NCBI GenBank assembly: GCA_008508345.1
Contig: QNGE01003754.1
Location: 1 to 64,000 of the forward strand
Direction of reading: 5' to 3'
Source: Paragonimus westermani
Taxonomy: Eukaryota; Platyhelminthes; Trematoda; Plagiorchiida; Troglotrematidae
DNA length: 64,000 nt
Shown: piece after piece, positions 11,310 to 23,435 of the stretch
Position numbering within the stretch: position 1 is the first letter of the stretch
How the letters are laid out: each line of letters begins with the position of its first letter
Program-made: the position numbers and the translations under genes
The notes under the pieces: generated by a model
What the model was told of the DNA's origin: nothing
The model's input: only the letters and a program-made list of their open reading frames with translations
Databases searched by the model: none

Positions 11310-14117
11310 CTGAAAGTAAAACATGTTGACGGTCAAGCTGGAGCTTGCAAGTACAAGGCAACATATTGGAAGGAGTACAGTAAATGCGGTTGTCACTTCT
11401 TGAGCAGGCACACTCGTGAAAGATGTTTACGAAATCGCGCCAGCTTTGAGAGAACTAAGGTTAAGATTTATCTCAGTTTAATTTATCCACTGGACTTCTT
11501 TGCGCTCTCACGGTTCATAGGTTATCTCACATCCACTTTTCAAGCACCTAACTGGCTTGAAGAAAAAATACAGACAATCCCCACAGTTATCCTGCAGAAA
11601 TATATCGATGTGATTCACATGTGATCTCCTACGTTGCAACCATATTATTTCAGTAACCCTTCCTGATATGTTTCGGGTAAACTAGCTTGTAAAGCCGGAT
11701 CGATGTTACTCTGTATGTCTCTATCATCGTTAGGTGAGTAAAACTCACAACTGGGTGATTTTTAATCCTAAACAGCTCAAAATGTGTCCAGTGAAATCCA
11801 CAGATAGCCAACAGAATCGTGGTTCCGCGCTTCCTTTTAAGACACCAGTCGTTTATGTCCATTGCGAACAATGGGACGAGTGAAATGTTCATTAGGATTT
11901 TATCGCCTGGTTGACAAAATCGGAATTATCTGTTTCAGTATTCCTAGGTTGACCATAACTAATCTGTACAGAATATTCAACTCCAATGTCCATTTCATTG
12001 TAAACTATGTTTCACTATCCGTCCTTACCACACTTTTTGCAAACAAAACTTCCGCACAAAACTTGCAGTTGCAATACCTGTATGACAATCCATTTCAATT
12101 CAAACCGAACACTGTAGCTTGCACAGCTACACGAAGTGTTTAATCACCTCGTTTTGTAGAGGAACACCAGAACAGTTTTATTTCTGTTACGAAACATTAC
12201 TAACGAAATTTGGGATTTGAACTGCTGCATTAGAACTCATACAACAAATGTGTTGATCACTGCTCCCATAACCTCTTATCAAACGCAACCGAACTGTCGT
12301 AAATAAACGATTACGCAATGTCGCCTGTGAGCACTGAATAATCTGTTTTGTCTTCTCGGTATGAAATACAATTGTCGCACATTTCGTACAATCAGTAACA
12401 CCGGAATTTAATCCTCAGGTCATTGTTCATACTGACGACGAAAGTTTAGATAAATTGTGCAACGACAGTCGATATCAAGCAGCTGTTTTCTTCTTATCGC
12501 TAATAGTTTTCGGTCAGCTTTTGGTGACCTCTTCCAAGTGAGTACTAACCTAACCCGTAATGACCACTGACGCATACTGTCAGATTTTTGCTATCCAGTG
12601 TGGACCATATGATAATTCAATATTACAATATTTCACCCATCTAAATTTCTGTCAAACAAGGAATTTTTCAGAGTTGGGTGATCATTTGGCCTTGATGTGG
12701 TATGCATCGACAGGAGTCATCTGGTAGGCTTATTCAGGGTGCTCAGCAAAGCTCAGATGAACGCAGCCCCAGAAACTGAATACTGCAAAAGGAACGTAAG
12801 AGATGTCAGAACACAGGACGTCGGCGTGCAGTGATTAAACGCTGGCTGTGTTTTGATGTCTATTTCGGCAGTTCGTTAGACAAAATGTAATTCTTTCTCA
12901 TTCGACCTATTACGAATAAATCCTGCTTTAAACTGAATGTCTCCAAAGGGATGTTTAATTTGTTTATCCAAATATAGTGTCTGCTGACAGTGATCACAAT
13001 TCGGATATTTGTTTTCTAGTACCTAGTTGCGTAGCTGTGACCTACCGCAACCACATTCACTTTCAGTGTGATATTATACGTACGTTCACTACACGGCACT
13101 TCACACCGCGAATATCTCATCCATGCACTGTTCAAAACTATCTACATTAAAGCTTTGATGGACGTCATTGTCCATTACTGTATCAGATGTACTTGTGAAT
13201 CAGGACTACACTGTCAGTGCGCTCAAAATGACGTGTACCACAATTTCCCAAGTATAATTACAAGTATAAGGGATTTGACAGTTCCTTTCCGAATAACCAA
13301 CCTGTCAATAAATTTCCTGCAGGTTATCCCATGACCGTTTTGTTTGTTGATTTTTTTACCGAGGTTCCTTTGTTCATTCATTTTAATATGATTAATGTCA
13401 TCAGCCGGATCACCATCTGTCTGATCTGCAATATACAGACCTCCTCGTGGACAACCCGTATCACTTGGGTTTGAGTTCACCGTTGAATTATTCAAATACC
13501 GCAGTTGGAAAACTCGACTATATAGGGGGATGCATCATCCCTATAGTGCAAACAATGAGCTCTTCAGAAAAGCATAAACATTGTGGTTAAATAACACATA
13601 CAGGTGTACCTGTTTTCTGGTCCTTCTCAGGAGCTAACTGTAAGCTTACTGGCATAACCTTTTCTTGGTCTACGCATGATCGTCATCAAATACACAACTT
13701 AGTTTGTAGGAGACAACCAGTGTTGCAGCGGTTTCATTCTCATACATTCAATAAGCACCCTTCTTTCATGGGAAGGCAATTTGGGGCACTCGTTATTTGT
13801 ATGCATCTGTCATAGTAGCAGACACAAACGGCTGGGTGTACCAAGTTGCCATATCGTGTAATCGTCTAAGTTTGGCCACACTTTTGTACAATTCAGGCAA
13901 ATGCACTGACTGAGCACTATTTCTGAGACTCATGGATCAACGATCACTGTCAATTTTTGAGAAGTTACATAAACCAACCGGTACGCTTTAATTATCCCGG
14001 AACCGTGCGCACGTGATTCACGGATAAAAACCAGTTCCGGAACTACTGTCTGGACAGCAGTTTGCCAGTCAGTTGTGAGTGACAGAGCATTGCACATTGA
14101 GGAAAACGATTGCTTAC
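11310..14117 (-). other. PDE4 intron, 2.8 kb; expected helix exon not found here
   Basis: In other PDE4 proteins a helix with an NKWGL..RPLT pattern precedes the ERDLLK/KSGILQ point. I searched this stretch on the minus strand for the Trp-Gly and Arg-Pro-Leu-Thr codon patterns and found no exon with both good splice sites and an open frame. It may be divergent, lost or mis-assembled. Confidence 0.5.
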
Positions 14118-14219
14118 TTGCATAATATGCAGACCAAACGTGCTCAAAGTGTGATGGCTGCTTGTCTGGTCTAGCAGAAACAGGTCAGGGGCAAAGGAGT
14201 TTCCACTGGTTTGAATGAA
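14118..14219 (-). CDS. Candidate PDE4 exon between UCR2 and catalytic core
   Basis: This is a 34-codon open segment in phase 0 at both ends. It has a strong acceptor (CTTGCAACTTCTGTTTCAG) and a good donor (CAA|GTAAGC), so it would splice in frame between the exons at 20,421 and 11,309. The peptide starts FIQTSGNSFAPDLF and ends TSSHHTLSTFGLHIMQ. STFG could correspond to the PRFG point ahead of the catalytic domain of PDE4, but the similarity is weak and the call rests mainly on splice signals and phase. It could be a chance open frame. Confidence 0.38.
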
Positions 14220-15572
14220 CTGAAACAGAAGTTGCAAGAGGGATATCCTGTACTGCTGTACCACATTTTCACCGTTGTATACTCTTTTGATATCTCTCCA
14301 CAAACTGGTGGGAAAATGTTTTAAGAACAAGAACATTCACACGCACTTGGGTGGGCTTTGGAAGAACTGTAATGGATTCGGAAAAAGTGACCTGTTACGT
14401 ACTTAGAAGGAAAAACAGTGATCATTTTATGGTCTATAAACCAAGGTTGTTATGGCTTGCGGGTTACGCGATCAACAAAGACTCAAATTTGTTACGCAAA
14501 TATGACGTCTCATCATTTATTTATGGACTACCGTGAGTGATAAACTCAAGGATTATTACCCTATTTTTAGAAGTCAGACAAATGGTCTATCAATGTTGAC
14601 CGCTGGTTTTTCCGGTCGAAGATACTTATCCCGGACGAAGTTCCTTTTTACTGGTTATGTATATGTGTTCATATACCCGTCGATGATATGATTTACAGCA
14701 ATGAATATTCACGAAGCAACTGTAACTAGCCCTTAGTTTGACTTTCAGTGTAGAATTATTAGTTCAACTTGTCTATCCAATTGCACAGTGGGTAGTAGAC
14801 AGAAGGAAGTCGCGAATAATTTCTGACAAATAAGGTGGCCAAATGCTTGTCTTTGATGAATAAATAGATGGATAGCCGCAGCAACAAACACTCAACTCAC
14901 AGCAGCCGCCATATTTAGCAGAAATAGCGTGGAAGTCCATCCTAGGCTCACGAAACGTATTTTGCCAACGAAATAGTCAATCACTTCTAATGTGTTATAC
15001 CGGTTCCTTATTGAAACTGAACTAAGTGAACCACCCGGCTAACTTTGTTTGCACTTCGGCGTTGTAAAATAGGTTATCCTAGCGCCTTTCATAAAAGTCA
15101 ATGCTGTGCGTTATTTCATTCATACTGATGGTACTGAGAGAGCACCATCTCATCAATTCAGATAAGCAAAGTTTAATCACGGTGACAAAGTAACTTGAGC
15201 ATTTTACAGAGCGCAATTACTACTTTATTCTTGTCTTCCTAAGTGAGTGGATTACCCACTTCTTGTAATCCTTACCCTTCCGCGTGCGCCGTGGATATTG
15301 AAGTTGGAAGTAGAGAAGAAGATATTCCAAAACAAAGACTCTTAATATTTGTAGAAACGTCTTACCCACCTATACTGCGTGTGTATTCTGTCATCAACAT
15401 GAAGCTATTACTAACCTAGCTTAACTTTATTCCGTGACCACTTTTTAGACTAACAAATTACAATCACTTAAAATTAGTAGTGGATTTCATTACTCTTGTG
15501 TTTACCACCACCGCATTTGAACAAAGTCTACGGTTCTAGGCAAACAAGACCATACTTTCATGATATGAGGCA

Positions 15573-15625
15573 CCAGACTCGAAATTCGCTCTTGTTAGAG
15601 CTCTTCGGATTCCACATCCTTGCCT
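15573..15625 (-). repeat. Fragment of dispersed SINE-like repeat
   Basis: The stretch GACTCGAAATTCGCTC..TTAGAGCTC..CTTGCC resembles the segment near 51,292-51,340 (GACTCAAGTTTCACTC..AGAACTC..CTTGCC) and 44,155-44,210. Agreement is by eye, in blocks, with several substitutions. Confidence 0.4.
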
Positions 15626-18555
15626 GATCTCTGCTCATAGAGAACGTGACTGGGAGTTTGATTATGATGATTAAGTCACATCAAATGTTTAGCCAGCAAT
15701 TACTAGTAACGTGGTACGCTTAGGAAAATGTAGACGGAATTTCATTCCCGACCACGACAAGAATACGTTCTACTGACAAATCTTAACAGCAGCGACCCAC
15801 TAGTTTCGTGCTTCTTCTTGAAGTCCATCTGATTACGAAGGTTGCTACGAAATGAGAGTGATTGTCAAGTGCAGAGTATGATCAACTCAGGGAAAGCTGT
15901 ACAAGTTGCAGTAAAATTTTGCATACCATCTTGTTCCCACAATGTGAGTATCTGGATGACTTAACCTCACCGTCGATCCATAATAGCTACACACCGTGCA
16001 GTCTGTCTAGAATGCTAACAATCAGGTGACACAGGGAGTAGAATTAGGGTGGACAAACGAAACGTTAGAAGGTTATTTTATTGTTGTTAGGTTGAAACAT
16101 TCATCACAGTTGACAGCAATTTGATGTTGTTCAGCCCGTTTACTACACCGCTGTCATGTTCGTCAATAGGATCTGAAGACGCTCGATCACCGTCTTCACA
16201 TGTCCTACATGTGACTCCTCCAAAGTGATTAAACCCGTCGATGTCGCCTTGCGGCCGACTTTTCAAAACGGTCTGAAGGAAGACTTTCATTGGCGAAGTG
16301 CAGATCGCTGTTGGTAAGCGCTTACTCATAGCAGTGTAGTTGGAGATCATGTGTAGACGATTACGGCTTGCTTACGAAAACGGTTCGGACACGAACAGTC
16401 ATGTGAAACAGAAGTGAGGGATAAACTCGCACTACGATCAATGGGTGTTACGGCCGGACTGACCGATACATACAGTGCTTCTGATCCACGTGGATAAACC
16501 TCAGAAATTCAGCTCTTGCACCTGACAGGCAAATGATACCTGTGGTTTGGCAGCATGTTGCAAGCATTCATGTGGGTTACGAGTATTGCTTCAGTCGGTG
16601 TGTTGATTCGACCCAAGGTCGATGGACGTCGGTTTCACTATATTTCGTAGCTCGACAGCTGCATCAGGATGACTGGGAGAAAGCGAGATAAGATGGAATC
16701 AATGAGTTTAACGGATTCCTTTTGTTTATTTCATCTTTAAGAATTTGCTGTCTGTCAATGAAGCAGCTGTCAGAGCGCTTGGACTGACTCATCTAGGGAC
16801 CGACTTCCTTCTCGTGTTCTAGTACTGGTTTATCAGTAATACTTTTGTTTCATATTGTGGCTACCGTATTTGTCACCCATATCTTTCGAACAAAGTCCGA
16901 ACACAGACAAAGTTGATCTACGAAACGCAGCAATCATTCATATGGGTATTACATCCGACGAAGCCGACCGCAACCTATGCTTAGGCTAGCAAACTGCCTG
17001 TTTCAAATGTCTGTCATCTAGTCGATTGCTTGCGGCACGCTACCTAACCCTAAAGGGTAGTCATTCATTGATCAGAGAAGCGGACTGCCGAAGAATTGAG
17101 ACCACACGTTACAAACACACTGTGTGTGTTCTGGTCATTCAGGCATTGATACCAAATGAATGGAGTGAGTGTGCACCCAAAGTTCATTGACTTCCCTGCA
17201 AATTATATCGTAGTAAGCTGTAACTTCAACTTTTGTGTCTAACCCCATTGTTTTCACACTTAAAACTTGTGTCTCGGATGAGCTTCCACTTCATCCACAT
17301 GATTTGTTCAGCACCTTTTGGTAGAATATTCGTAGTCAGGTGATAACTGAAATTTGTTGCATTTGTTAATTTCTCGAAACTTTTATCACCGGTGAGTAGT
17401 ATTGGCTTTCGACTGATTTAAATTAAACACCTCCCAGAAATGGTTGCAGCTATCTCACTCCTTTAGATTCTGTAGTTTCAGTTTATCGGGAAAAAGCATT
17501 CGACTGGATTCTTACTATTGTTTGCACTTCGCGGGAGTATGATTGAAATCACAAGTAGTGCAGTCAAAACCTGCTTAAAATTGAGTCAGTCACAAAGTAG
17601 CAAATAATTACGGGAAAACGATTCGCTGGTTGTTCATATAATGTACAGTTAGCTGGTTTCCACCTGTTGTCGGATATTCCGTCCGACAACTGTTACAGCA
17701 CACAAAATCATGTTTGTCAACACCGTAACTGACTTTTCAGTATTGTGCGTGGATATCGAAATACCCATCAACAGATTGTACAACTTGTACTCGATGGCGT
17801 TTAATTAAAGATGGTTACGTTCTTGCTGACACAAGTGCAGACATACGATTGCCTATTGTTCTTTGAGGTAATCCTCAGAAATTTCGCAGAGATTTCCATG
17901 TTGCACAAAGGAGAACTACGGTCAATGAAGAATATTTTCATCAATGAATGATTCTTTTCGTTAGTACTTGACTTCTCCAATCGCCAGCGCACGGTATTAG
18001 AGGAGAGCGACCTGTAACCGTTCTAGAATGCACTGACATTTTGGTTATCATAATGGTCGGTGCACTGATGTAACGTAGCTCACGTATACTGCTGTCTGTG
18101 TACTGATCTGCTACGTGTAGGAGATATTCGTATCCTTTAAGCGATGTAGCGTTTAACAGCCCAAGTAAAAGTGACCTTGGACAGATTATTTTATTCGACG
18201 GGAGCGCGAAAACGAATGTAAACCGCTACATCTTTAATTTGAACGATGAAAATTACCCGCAGGGAATGTAATCTGTCGTTAGACGAAGATAAAATGAGAA
18301 ATCCTTGAACACTAGACGATATTTCCGTGGTATCTCCCAGGAATGTGAAAGTCATCGATTTTCATGACAGAGAGTATCAGGAGAGTTAAAAAGATTTGTT
18401 TTAGTCGACCGTAAATCAATTTGTCCTTCATCTGGCGCCAAGATTGAATTTAGCGATGGTAGGTGTTGTGACGGTATAAATGTAGTATCTTGTAAAGATA
18501 TTTTTCACGTGTGATTAATATTTGACCGAGGTTATCTTATATTCCATTTTAGGTT

Positions 18556-18960
18556 ATGGATTATTCACAGGGCTTCGAAGATGTCTTTGAGGATCGCGAA
18601 TTCGCTAGCTTCAGCGAGTTCAAAAGTTGCTTAGATAGGTACATGAAGGATCACAATGTTCTGTATGTGCTTGGTTCAAGTAAGAAATAAGGCGGTGGAC
18701 GCTTGAAGTATGATCATGTGAGTGTGATTGCCGTTGAGTTTACCTGTTAGATGGCGTTCCGTTGTATAAAACACAGGCGACGTAAGAGCGAATGCCGTGG
18801 AGCATGAAGTGTTTAGTGAGTACAGTTCACATAATGCATAGGTCGTGGCGTTGTGACTATAGGGTGCACGTAGGCTGACGGTCGAAATGTTAACCCCGAA
18901 TGGCTTCATGCAGTACACTACCTCACTTCTCGTTGAACCGCTTTGCTTTCATGAAGACAC
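18556..18960 (+). pseudogene. Decayed FAR1/ZSWIM-like protein fragment
   Basis: From the ATG at 18,556 the frame reads MDYSQGFEDVFEDREFASFS, then EFKSCLDRYMKDHNVLYVLG, and reaches a stop at 18,688. The same frame continues GGGRLKYDHVSVIAVEF to a stop near 18,748. After a frameshift it gives VPLYKTQAT and later FSEYSSHNA. The pattern of a short aromatic N-terminus (SF.EF...L..Y), then a LKYDHV strand, resembles the FAR1-like DNA-binding segment of MULE-transposase-derived ZSWIM proteins. In-frame continuation across stops indicates a decayed intronless copy. It lies on the strand opposite to the host gene, inside an intron. The family assignment is by pattern only. Confidence 0.42.
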
Positions 18961-20420
18961 GTGATATTACATCTTCTTGGTGATGAGGTAACTGAAAAAT
19001 GTTACATATTTTCCGGTTAGCTTAAGGCCAAAGCGGCTTACGCCGATTACGGTGAGAAATATCTACTCTAAGCAGATTACGCCGGGTTTCGCCCGCATTA
19101 TGTTTAAAAGTCATCAGCTGCATCCTCATCTACTTACCCACGACGCCTCTAATTTTCAATGGTTTCCCATCGCACGTGGGGATGATCATTATTACCCAAA
19201 CTTATAAACTGCCGGCACCTATTTCAAGGAATATCGAATGAAAAGTCTTTCAAAAAAGTGGCTTACAAGTTATACGGTGCATGCTTATTAATCATTGGTT
19301 CCTTATTCCCTTTATCAACCAGATCGCAAAACTTCAGCTATCTCGTCAACATATTTCGCTGTTAATTTAGCGCAAATCCTTGGCGTCCTTGATAAACACC
19401 GTTTGCGCATTGAAACAAACGGATTCTCACAGTACAATAGGCATATTCCATACTTTCCTAAATATTCCGTCTACAATTACTCCCACGATATTCCAAACCC
19501 GCATATTTACGGTGAACTAGCTACAGCATACACTCCCTGCGGATAAATTTCAGCAGTTTGAACCGCACTCAACACGCACCCGTACTGCAACTACGCAAGG
19601 TAAGATACACATGAACGCCGTCAAAAAAAGGACCAAAGGTGACCAACTTGACGGCCGTCATGTCGCCACGTGATCCGCGCTGCACGAACATCCGACGTTG
19701 GTCTGGACAATCGCACACGCGCATGTCCACTTTAGCCGAGACGCACACATGTAGGGCACAAGTAGGACAACGAGAACTAAAATGTGACCCAAGGCCGTTG
19801 GGATTATGCAGGGCAATCCGAAACACTTGGCTTAGACGACTGAACGATGTCTATGCCTAGCTGGCAGAAATTTGGAAACCGAAGAACTGGAGACGTACAG
19901 GGCAAAAATATTCAAGCGATGTCCTGTTGTTCAGTCCCAATCACTGACACAAGTTTAGAAGGTACTTTAACACAGTCGCACTGACTCGTACCAAAAGGCT
20001 TGCAATAATTCAAAGGAACTTACGTGAACAAAGATATGGTTTAAAATTCATATCCAACCGTTTGCAAGGATGAAAAGTTTGTCACATTTGACACTTTGTC
20101 CACAACTTAGTCTAGTGAACAGTGGAAATAAAGAGTAGCATCAGTTCACTTGCTTTACTTCGACCTCTTCATATCTCCTGTCAAGCTGAATGTGTGAAGC
20201 AAGAAACTGCCGTCGTCTATTCCACGTAATACTAATTACAATGTCAAATGACTGGGTGATGTGATGAGGACGCTGGTTGGTATCCTTCCAAAAGTCATTC
20301 AACCTGACAGATTACAGTCAGGAACCACAGTAGCGTGAATGTGACGCAAAACTGTACAAAAACTCACAAACAAAAGCACAAAGCCTCTTATTTGAAGAAA
20401 ACCTTGAGAATTTGACATAC

Positions 20421-21002
20421 CTGGATCACCTGTTTCGTATCAATATCATTCTGAGAATTCCACAGCTGAATCAGTGAAGTTTGTGCATCCACCATGGTGT
20501 CTTCATTGATAAGAGATATAGTGTGACATGAAGTTTTCTTTGAGGAAGATTGATTCGATGTTTGTTCGCCCTCAATCATCTCCGAAACAACATTTGATCT
20601 CTCCGTCCCATTTGGCTTGCTGACTTCACCATCTTGTTGTATCAAATCCACACCGACATGACTATTTTGTTTCAAATTTAATTCGAAAAATTCGTCCATA
20701 TCACTCTCAACAAATGTTTGATAAATGTAGTCGGAAATCTGTGATGAACAGCTTGAGTGATTCGTGGCTAGTCCACTCTTGGATAGGTAAGGACGTTGTC
20801 GGTAACTCTCGCTGCCAGCACTACCGCCTGTAGATTCCTTTCCCACACCATACCGTTTACTTATGTCTGGTCCTTCCATAAATACTTGACTTGCTTCATT
20901 GTCTTCTTCACCGTCCTCAGCTAGCCTATTCGGAACAGAACCTGCGTTTGTTTCACTCTGAGAGAATGATGTGGAAAGTTCGCGACTGAGCATGCTACAG
21001 AA
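20421..21002 (-). CDS. PDE4: PDE4 exon, UCR2 body with large insertion
   Basis: A 582-base exon of 194 codons, phase 0 at both ends. The acceptor follows a long pyrimidine tract (TTTTTCTTGTTCTTCCAAG) and the donor is CAG|GTATGT. It starts FCSMLSRELSTSF, the counterpart of the UCR2 F-ML-REL helix, and later carries SQISDYIYQTFVESD, the counterpart of the Q-SEYI-NTF part of UCR2. Between them lie about 65 to 70 acidic, Ser/Gly-rich residues (AEDGEEDNEASQ and more) where vertebrate PDE4s have about a dozen. The C-terminal 90 residues are Ser/Thr/Gln-rich and not recognisable. UCR2 folds over the active site in the family; the insertion should loop out. An open frame extends past both splice sites but the extra codons look intronic. 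Confidence 0.87.
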
Positions 21003-23334
21003 CTTGGAAGAACAAGAAAAAGGGGTGAGAAAAATGTCAGACAACAATTTCAAATGACTATCATCTGCTCTGTACAGGATAGCGCGATATGAAAAATATG
21101 AGTCTATACATTGAAACCGCATTCATATTGCTTTGTTCTAGGTTAAAAGCAACATCACGTGCGTGAATTTTATGTAAACCCCTTTGTTATTTGCGCTGAC
21201 AATAGGGTCGCATTTATTCTCATCAATACTCTCATTGACCGCACATTAGGCACGGCCGAATTACCAAATCTGAACGCTCAACCACTCTCGCTTGTGAGCA
21301 ATAAGCAGGTGTAAAGACTGTAAAGACTTGTCGATACTGAGTCATTAATCATTCTGGACTTGGCAAGACAAGTAAGGTGAACCATGACTCTTAATGCTGA
21401 GAGCAAGGGGGTACTAGCCCACCATTGTGCTGGTTGTTTCAAGGCCGCTTGATAGTTGTATTTCTTTTGAAACTTTGGAAACTTCCATACGGATGTATTA
21501 AGTCTGAACGGGACCAGTAACACGCCGTATGCGGAGTAGTCCGAAGAGGATCCATTATCGGGAGTGATGCAGCTACGGATTGCTGATTAAGGCTGCTAAA
21601 ATCTTTAGTTGTTCAGAGTATCTAATGCTACTATAATTAGCTCTCAGAACATTTGGAAACGTTGACTCTAATCAGGCTTGCACTTGCCAACAGTATAAGC
21701 AATTTTACCCGAACTCCTGTGTTCGTAAGGAAGTTTGTAGAAAACGAATTGGTCACTTTTAGTGGCAGTTTCGATAGATGCGCTTAGGCCTTGGAATTGT
21801 CTAACAATACCTGCCTTAGCTTAACTAGAATCGTTTATTCGGTCGTCTGAAATTATTCTTCTTCTTGCCTATAGGAATATTATGTGCAAAAATGCATTTT
21901 CATTCATGTCTTCTTGCTTGATATTATGTCAAACGTTAGCACAAATCCGAACACTGCCACTCCCAACAAAACTCATGGGCAACATAATGTCCATTTCACT
22001 GACTTGAGCTCAAAGAGTAAACATGAAAAATATATTCTAGAAATTATCCGGTTGATAACGCCGTTCGTTATAAACAGATCAAAAGCGAGAATATTTCGCC
22101 GAAGTAACATTACACGGGTTTTGTTTTCTTCCTGTTATGTGAACAGAAATTTAATGTGTACAATTCGTTGTTAGTGTTGTTTTACGGAAGCCTATGTATA
22201 CCGGAAAACCAGGGAAAAAATATTATTCACAAAGTGGTCATAAACAGCTGAAAGTCAGTTTACTGACTTAATAAGTACAGGCTTCCACATTCTGAACCAA
22301 CTTGCAATCTCAGATGTCTACAGGCAAATCGATCTGTCTTCTTCACTAACACTTCTGACATTACGGTAATTTACAACATGATTCAGGTTCCTTAGTTTAC
22401 ATATCAGAGAAGAGTTATATCAACAAATTTGCCGGAACCAGTCTGAAGAATATAACGTTATCAGAATCAAAATACGTGGCACCTGTCTAATTACCAATCT
22501 TTCACAATAATTCTCCTCTTTCGTGAAATTGCGTGCGCACAAGTCGACACTATATTAGCAACGTCGTTTACACTGTCCGCTGTTTTCTCAGAGACAATCT
22601 ATTCATTTAAGTTGTCCTGTTCTGTGATGGAAAATGTGGTCAGCGGATGTGATTAAGTTTTTCTTCCTATAATTGGTGAACTCTCTTTGGGGAAGGTTTG
22701 CCTGTGGCCTATCGTGGTTACCTTGTTCAGAGCTTATCATGAATTGTGTAATTTTATTTAAGGAAAACAGACCACAATAAACAAACCAGATGGTCCAAAT
22801 GTGTGTTCGGTGACAACCAACAAGCTAACATGTGCGTAACAGTGTTTTCACACATATCTTCATAGAGAGGAAAGAACCTGCATTTGGTTATAGTACAGTT
22901 TTGGAGCAAGCCAAATTGCCGTAAACACACCAACGTTCAGTTGTGTGACGTTCTTAGTTTACCCCTACATACAATGAAGCATTAAAAAAGTCGTAAAGCT
23001 GAGCGAATCCTCAAATACCCCTAAACAATAATTTGTCCACTTAACAACTTTATGTTTCATACGAAGGAAATCATTTTTTGAATACAAGAGATGAAAACCT
23101 CCGAGAGAACGGATGAGCACTTGGAAGATAAATATGTTCCCGCATGGAATCTATAAGAATACAAAGCTTTCTGTTAACCAAATTGATTTGGTAAGTCAAT
23201 CAAAAATGCGACTGAGTTATCTACGTAGGCGAGCAGAAGCAAACAATCTAGACAGAATCTAGTCGTTGCTCATCGTCACTAACGAAAGCACTTCACCACC
23301 AAAGGCACTGTTAGGATAAAATATGTAGCCTCAC
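21003..23334 (-). other. PDE4 intron, 2.3 kb
   Basis: Contains one truncated copy of the dispersed SINE-like repeat (21,240-21,308). A plus-strand 96-codon open frame at 21,884-22,174 is rich in Ser/Asn and Thr/Asn and shows no motif. Otherwise nothing to name. Confidence 0.75.
21240..21308 (-). repeat. Copy A of dispersed SINE-like repeat (truncated)
   Basis: The bases from CACATTAGG to GAGCAATAAG match the stretches at 44,274-44,337 and 51,398-51,467, with only a few differences from the first of these. Read on the minus strand, the unit carries GCGAGAGTGGTTGAGCGTTC, which resembles the D-arm/A-box of Leu or Ser tRNAs. This copy lacks the adjoining 120 bases seen in the other two. Confidence 0.7.
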
Positions 23335-23435
23335 CTTCTCCCGAGCCAAGCTGCTCACGGAACGTTTGCATTGCAAGCTTTCCAGAACTTCGAGACACCA
23401 ATCAAAATCTCTCACCAACCGTTCGAACTCACAAG
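23335..23435 (-). CDS. PDE4: PDE4 exon, start of UCR2 (FDWCLEVLESL)
   Basis: A 101-base exon ending in phase 0 at donor AAG|GTGAGG. The preferred acceptor is TTTTTCTGCATTAAG before 23,435, giving a phase 1 start. The peptide reads CEFERLVRDFDWCLEVLESL, then QCKRSVSSLAREK. This is the first helix of UCR2 (ELDWCLDQLE...RSVS pattern in PDE4), and its end coincides with the conserved intron position before FKRML. It splices in phase to 21,002-20,421. The start is less certain: the upstream exon found (40,801-40,715) ends in phase 2, so either a linker exon lies between them or another acceptor is used. Confidence 0.9.

Larger units (their letters stand above)
14220..20420 (-). other. PDE4 intron, 6.2 kb
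   Basis: It holds a FAR1/ZSWIM-like decayed fragment on the plus strand (18,556-18,960), a fragment of the dispersed SINE-like repeat (about 15,573-15,625) and a 9-bp hairpin at 17,666-17,690 (7-base loop). Other open frames up to 97 codons are unremarkable. Confidence 0.75.

Noticed and set aside
11262..11624. Plus-strand frame of 120 codons
   Set aside because: It is antisense to the PDE4 exon at 11,309-11,145 and has no motif of its own.
11710..11860. Minus-strand stretch with FRIKNHPVV, a possible missing PDE4 helix exon
   Set aside because: Length and a few residues fit, but the acceptor would be purine-rich, the donor GTAACA is poor, and the conserved Trp-Gly and Arg-Pro-Leu-Thr are absent.
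12720..12785. Minus-strand FWGC stretch after a good acceptor
   Set aside because: A stop occurs after about 16 codons with no donor before it, and the phase does not match its neighbours.
13517..13546. Near-palindrome TATAGGGGGATGCATCATCCCTATA
   Set aside because: Short, imperfect and without context; likely chance.
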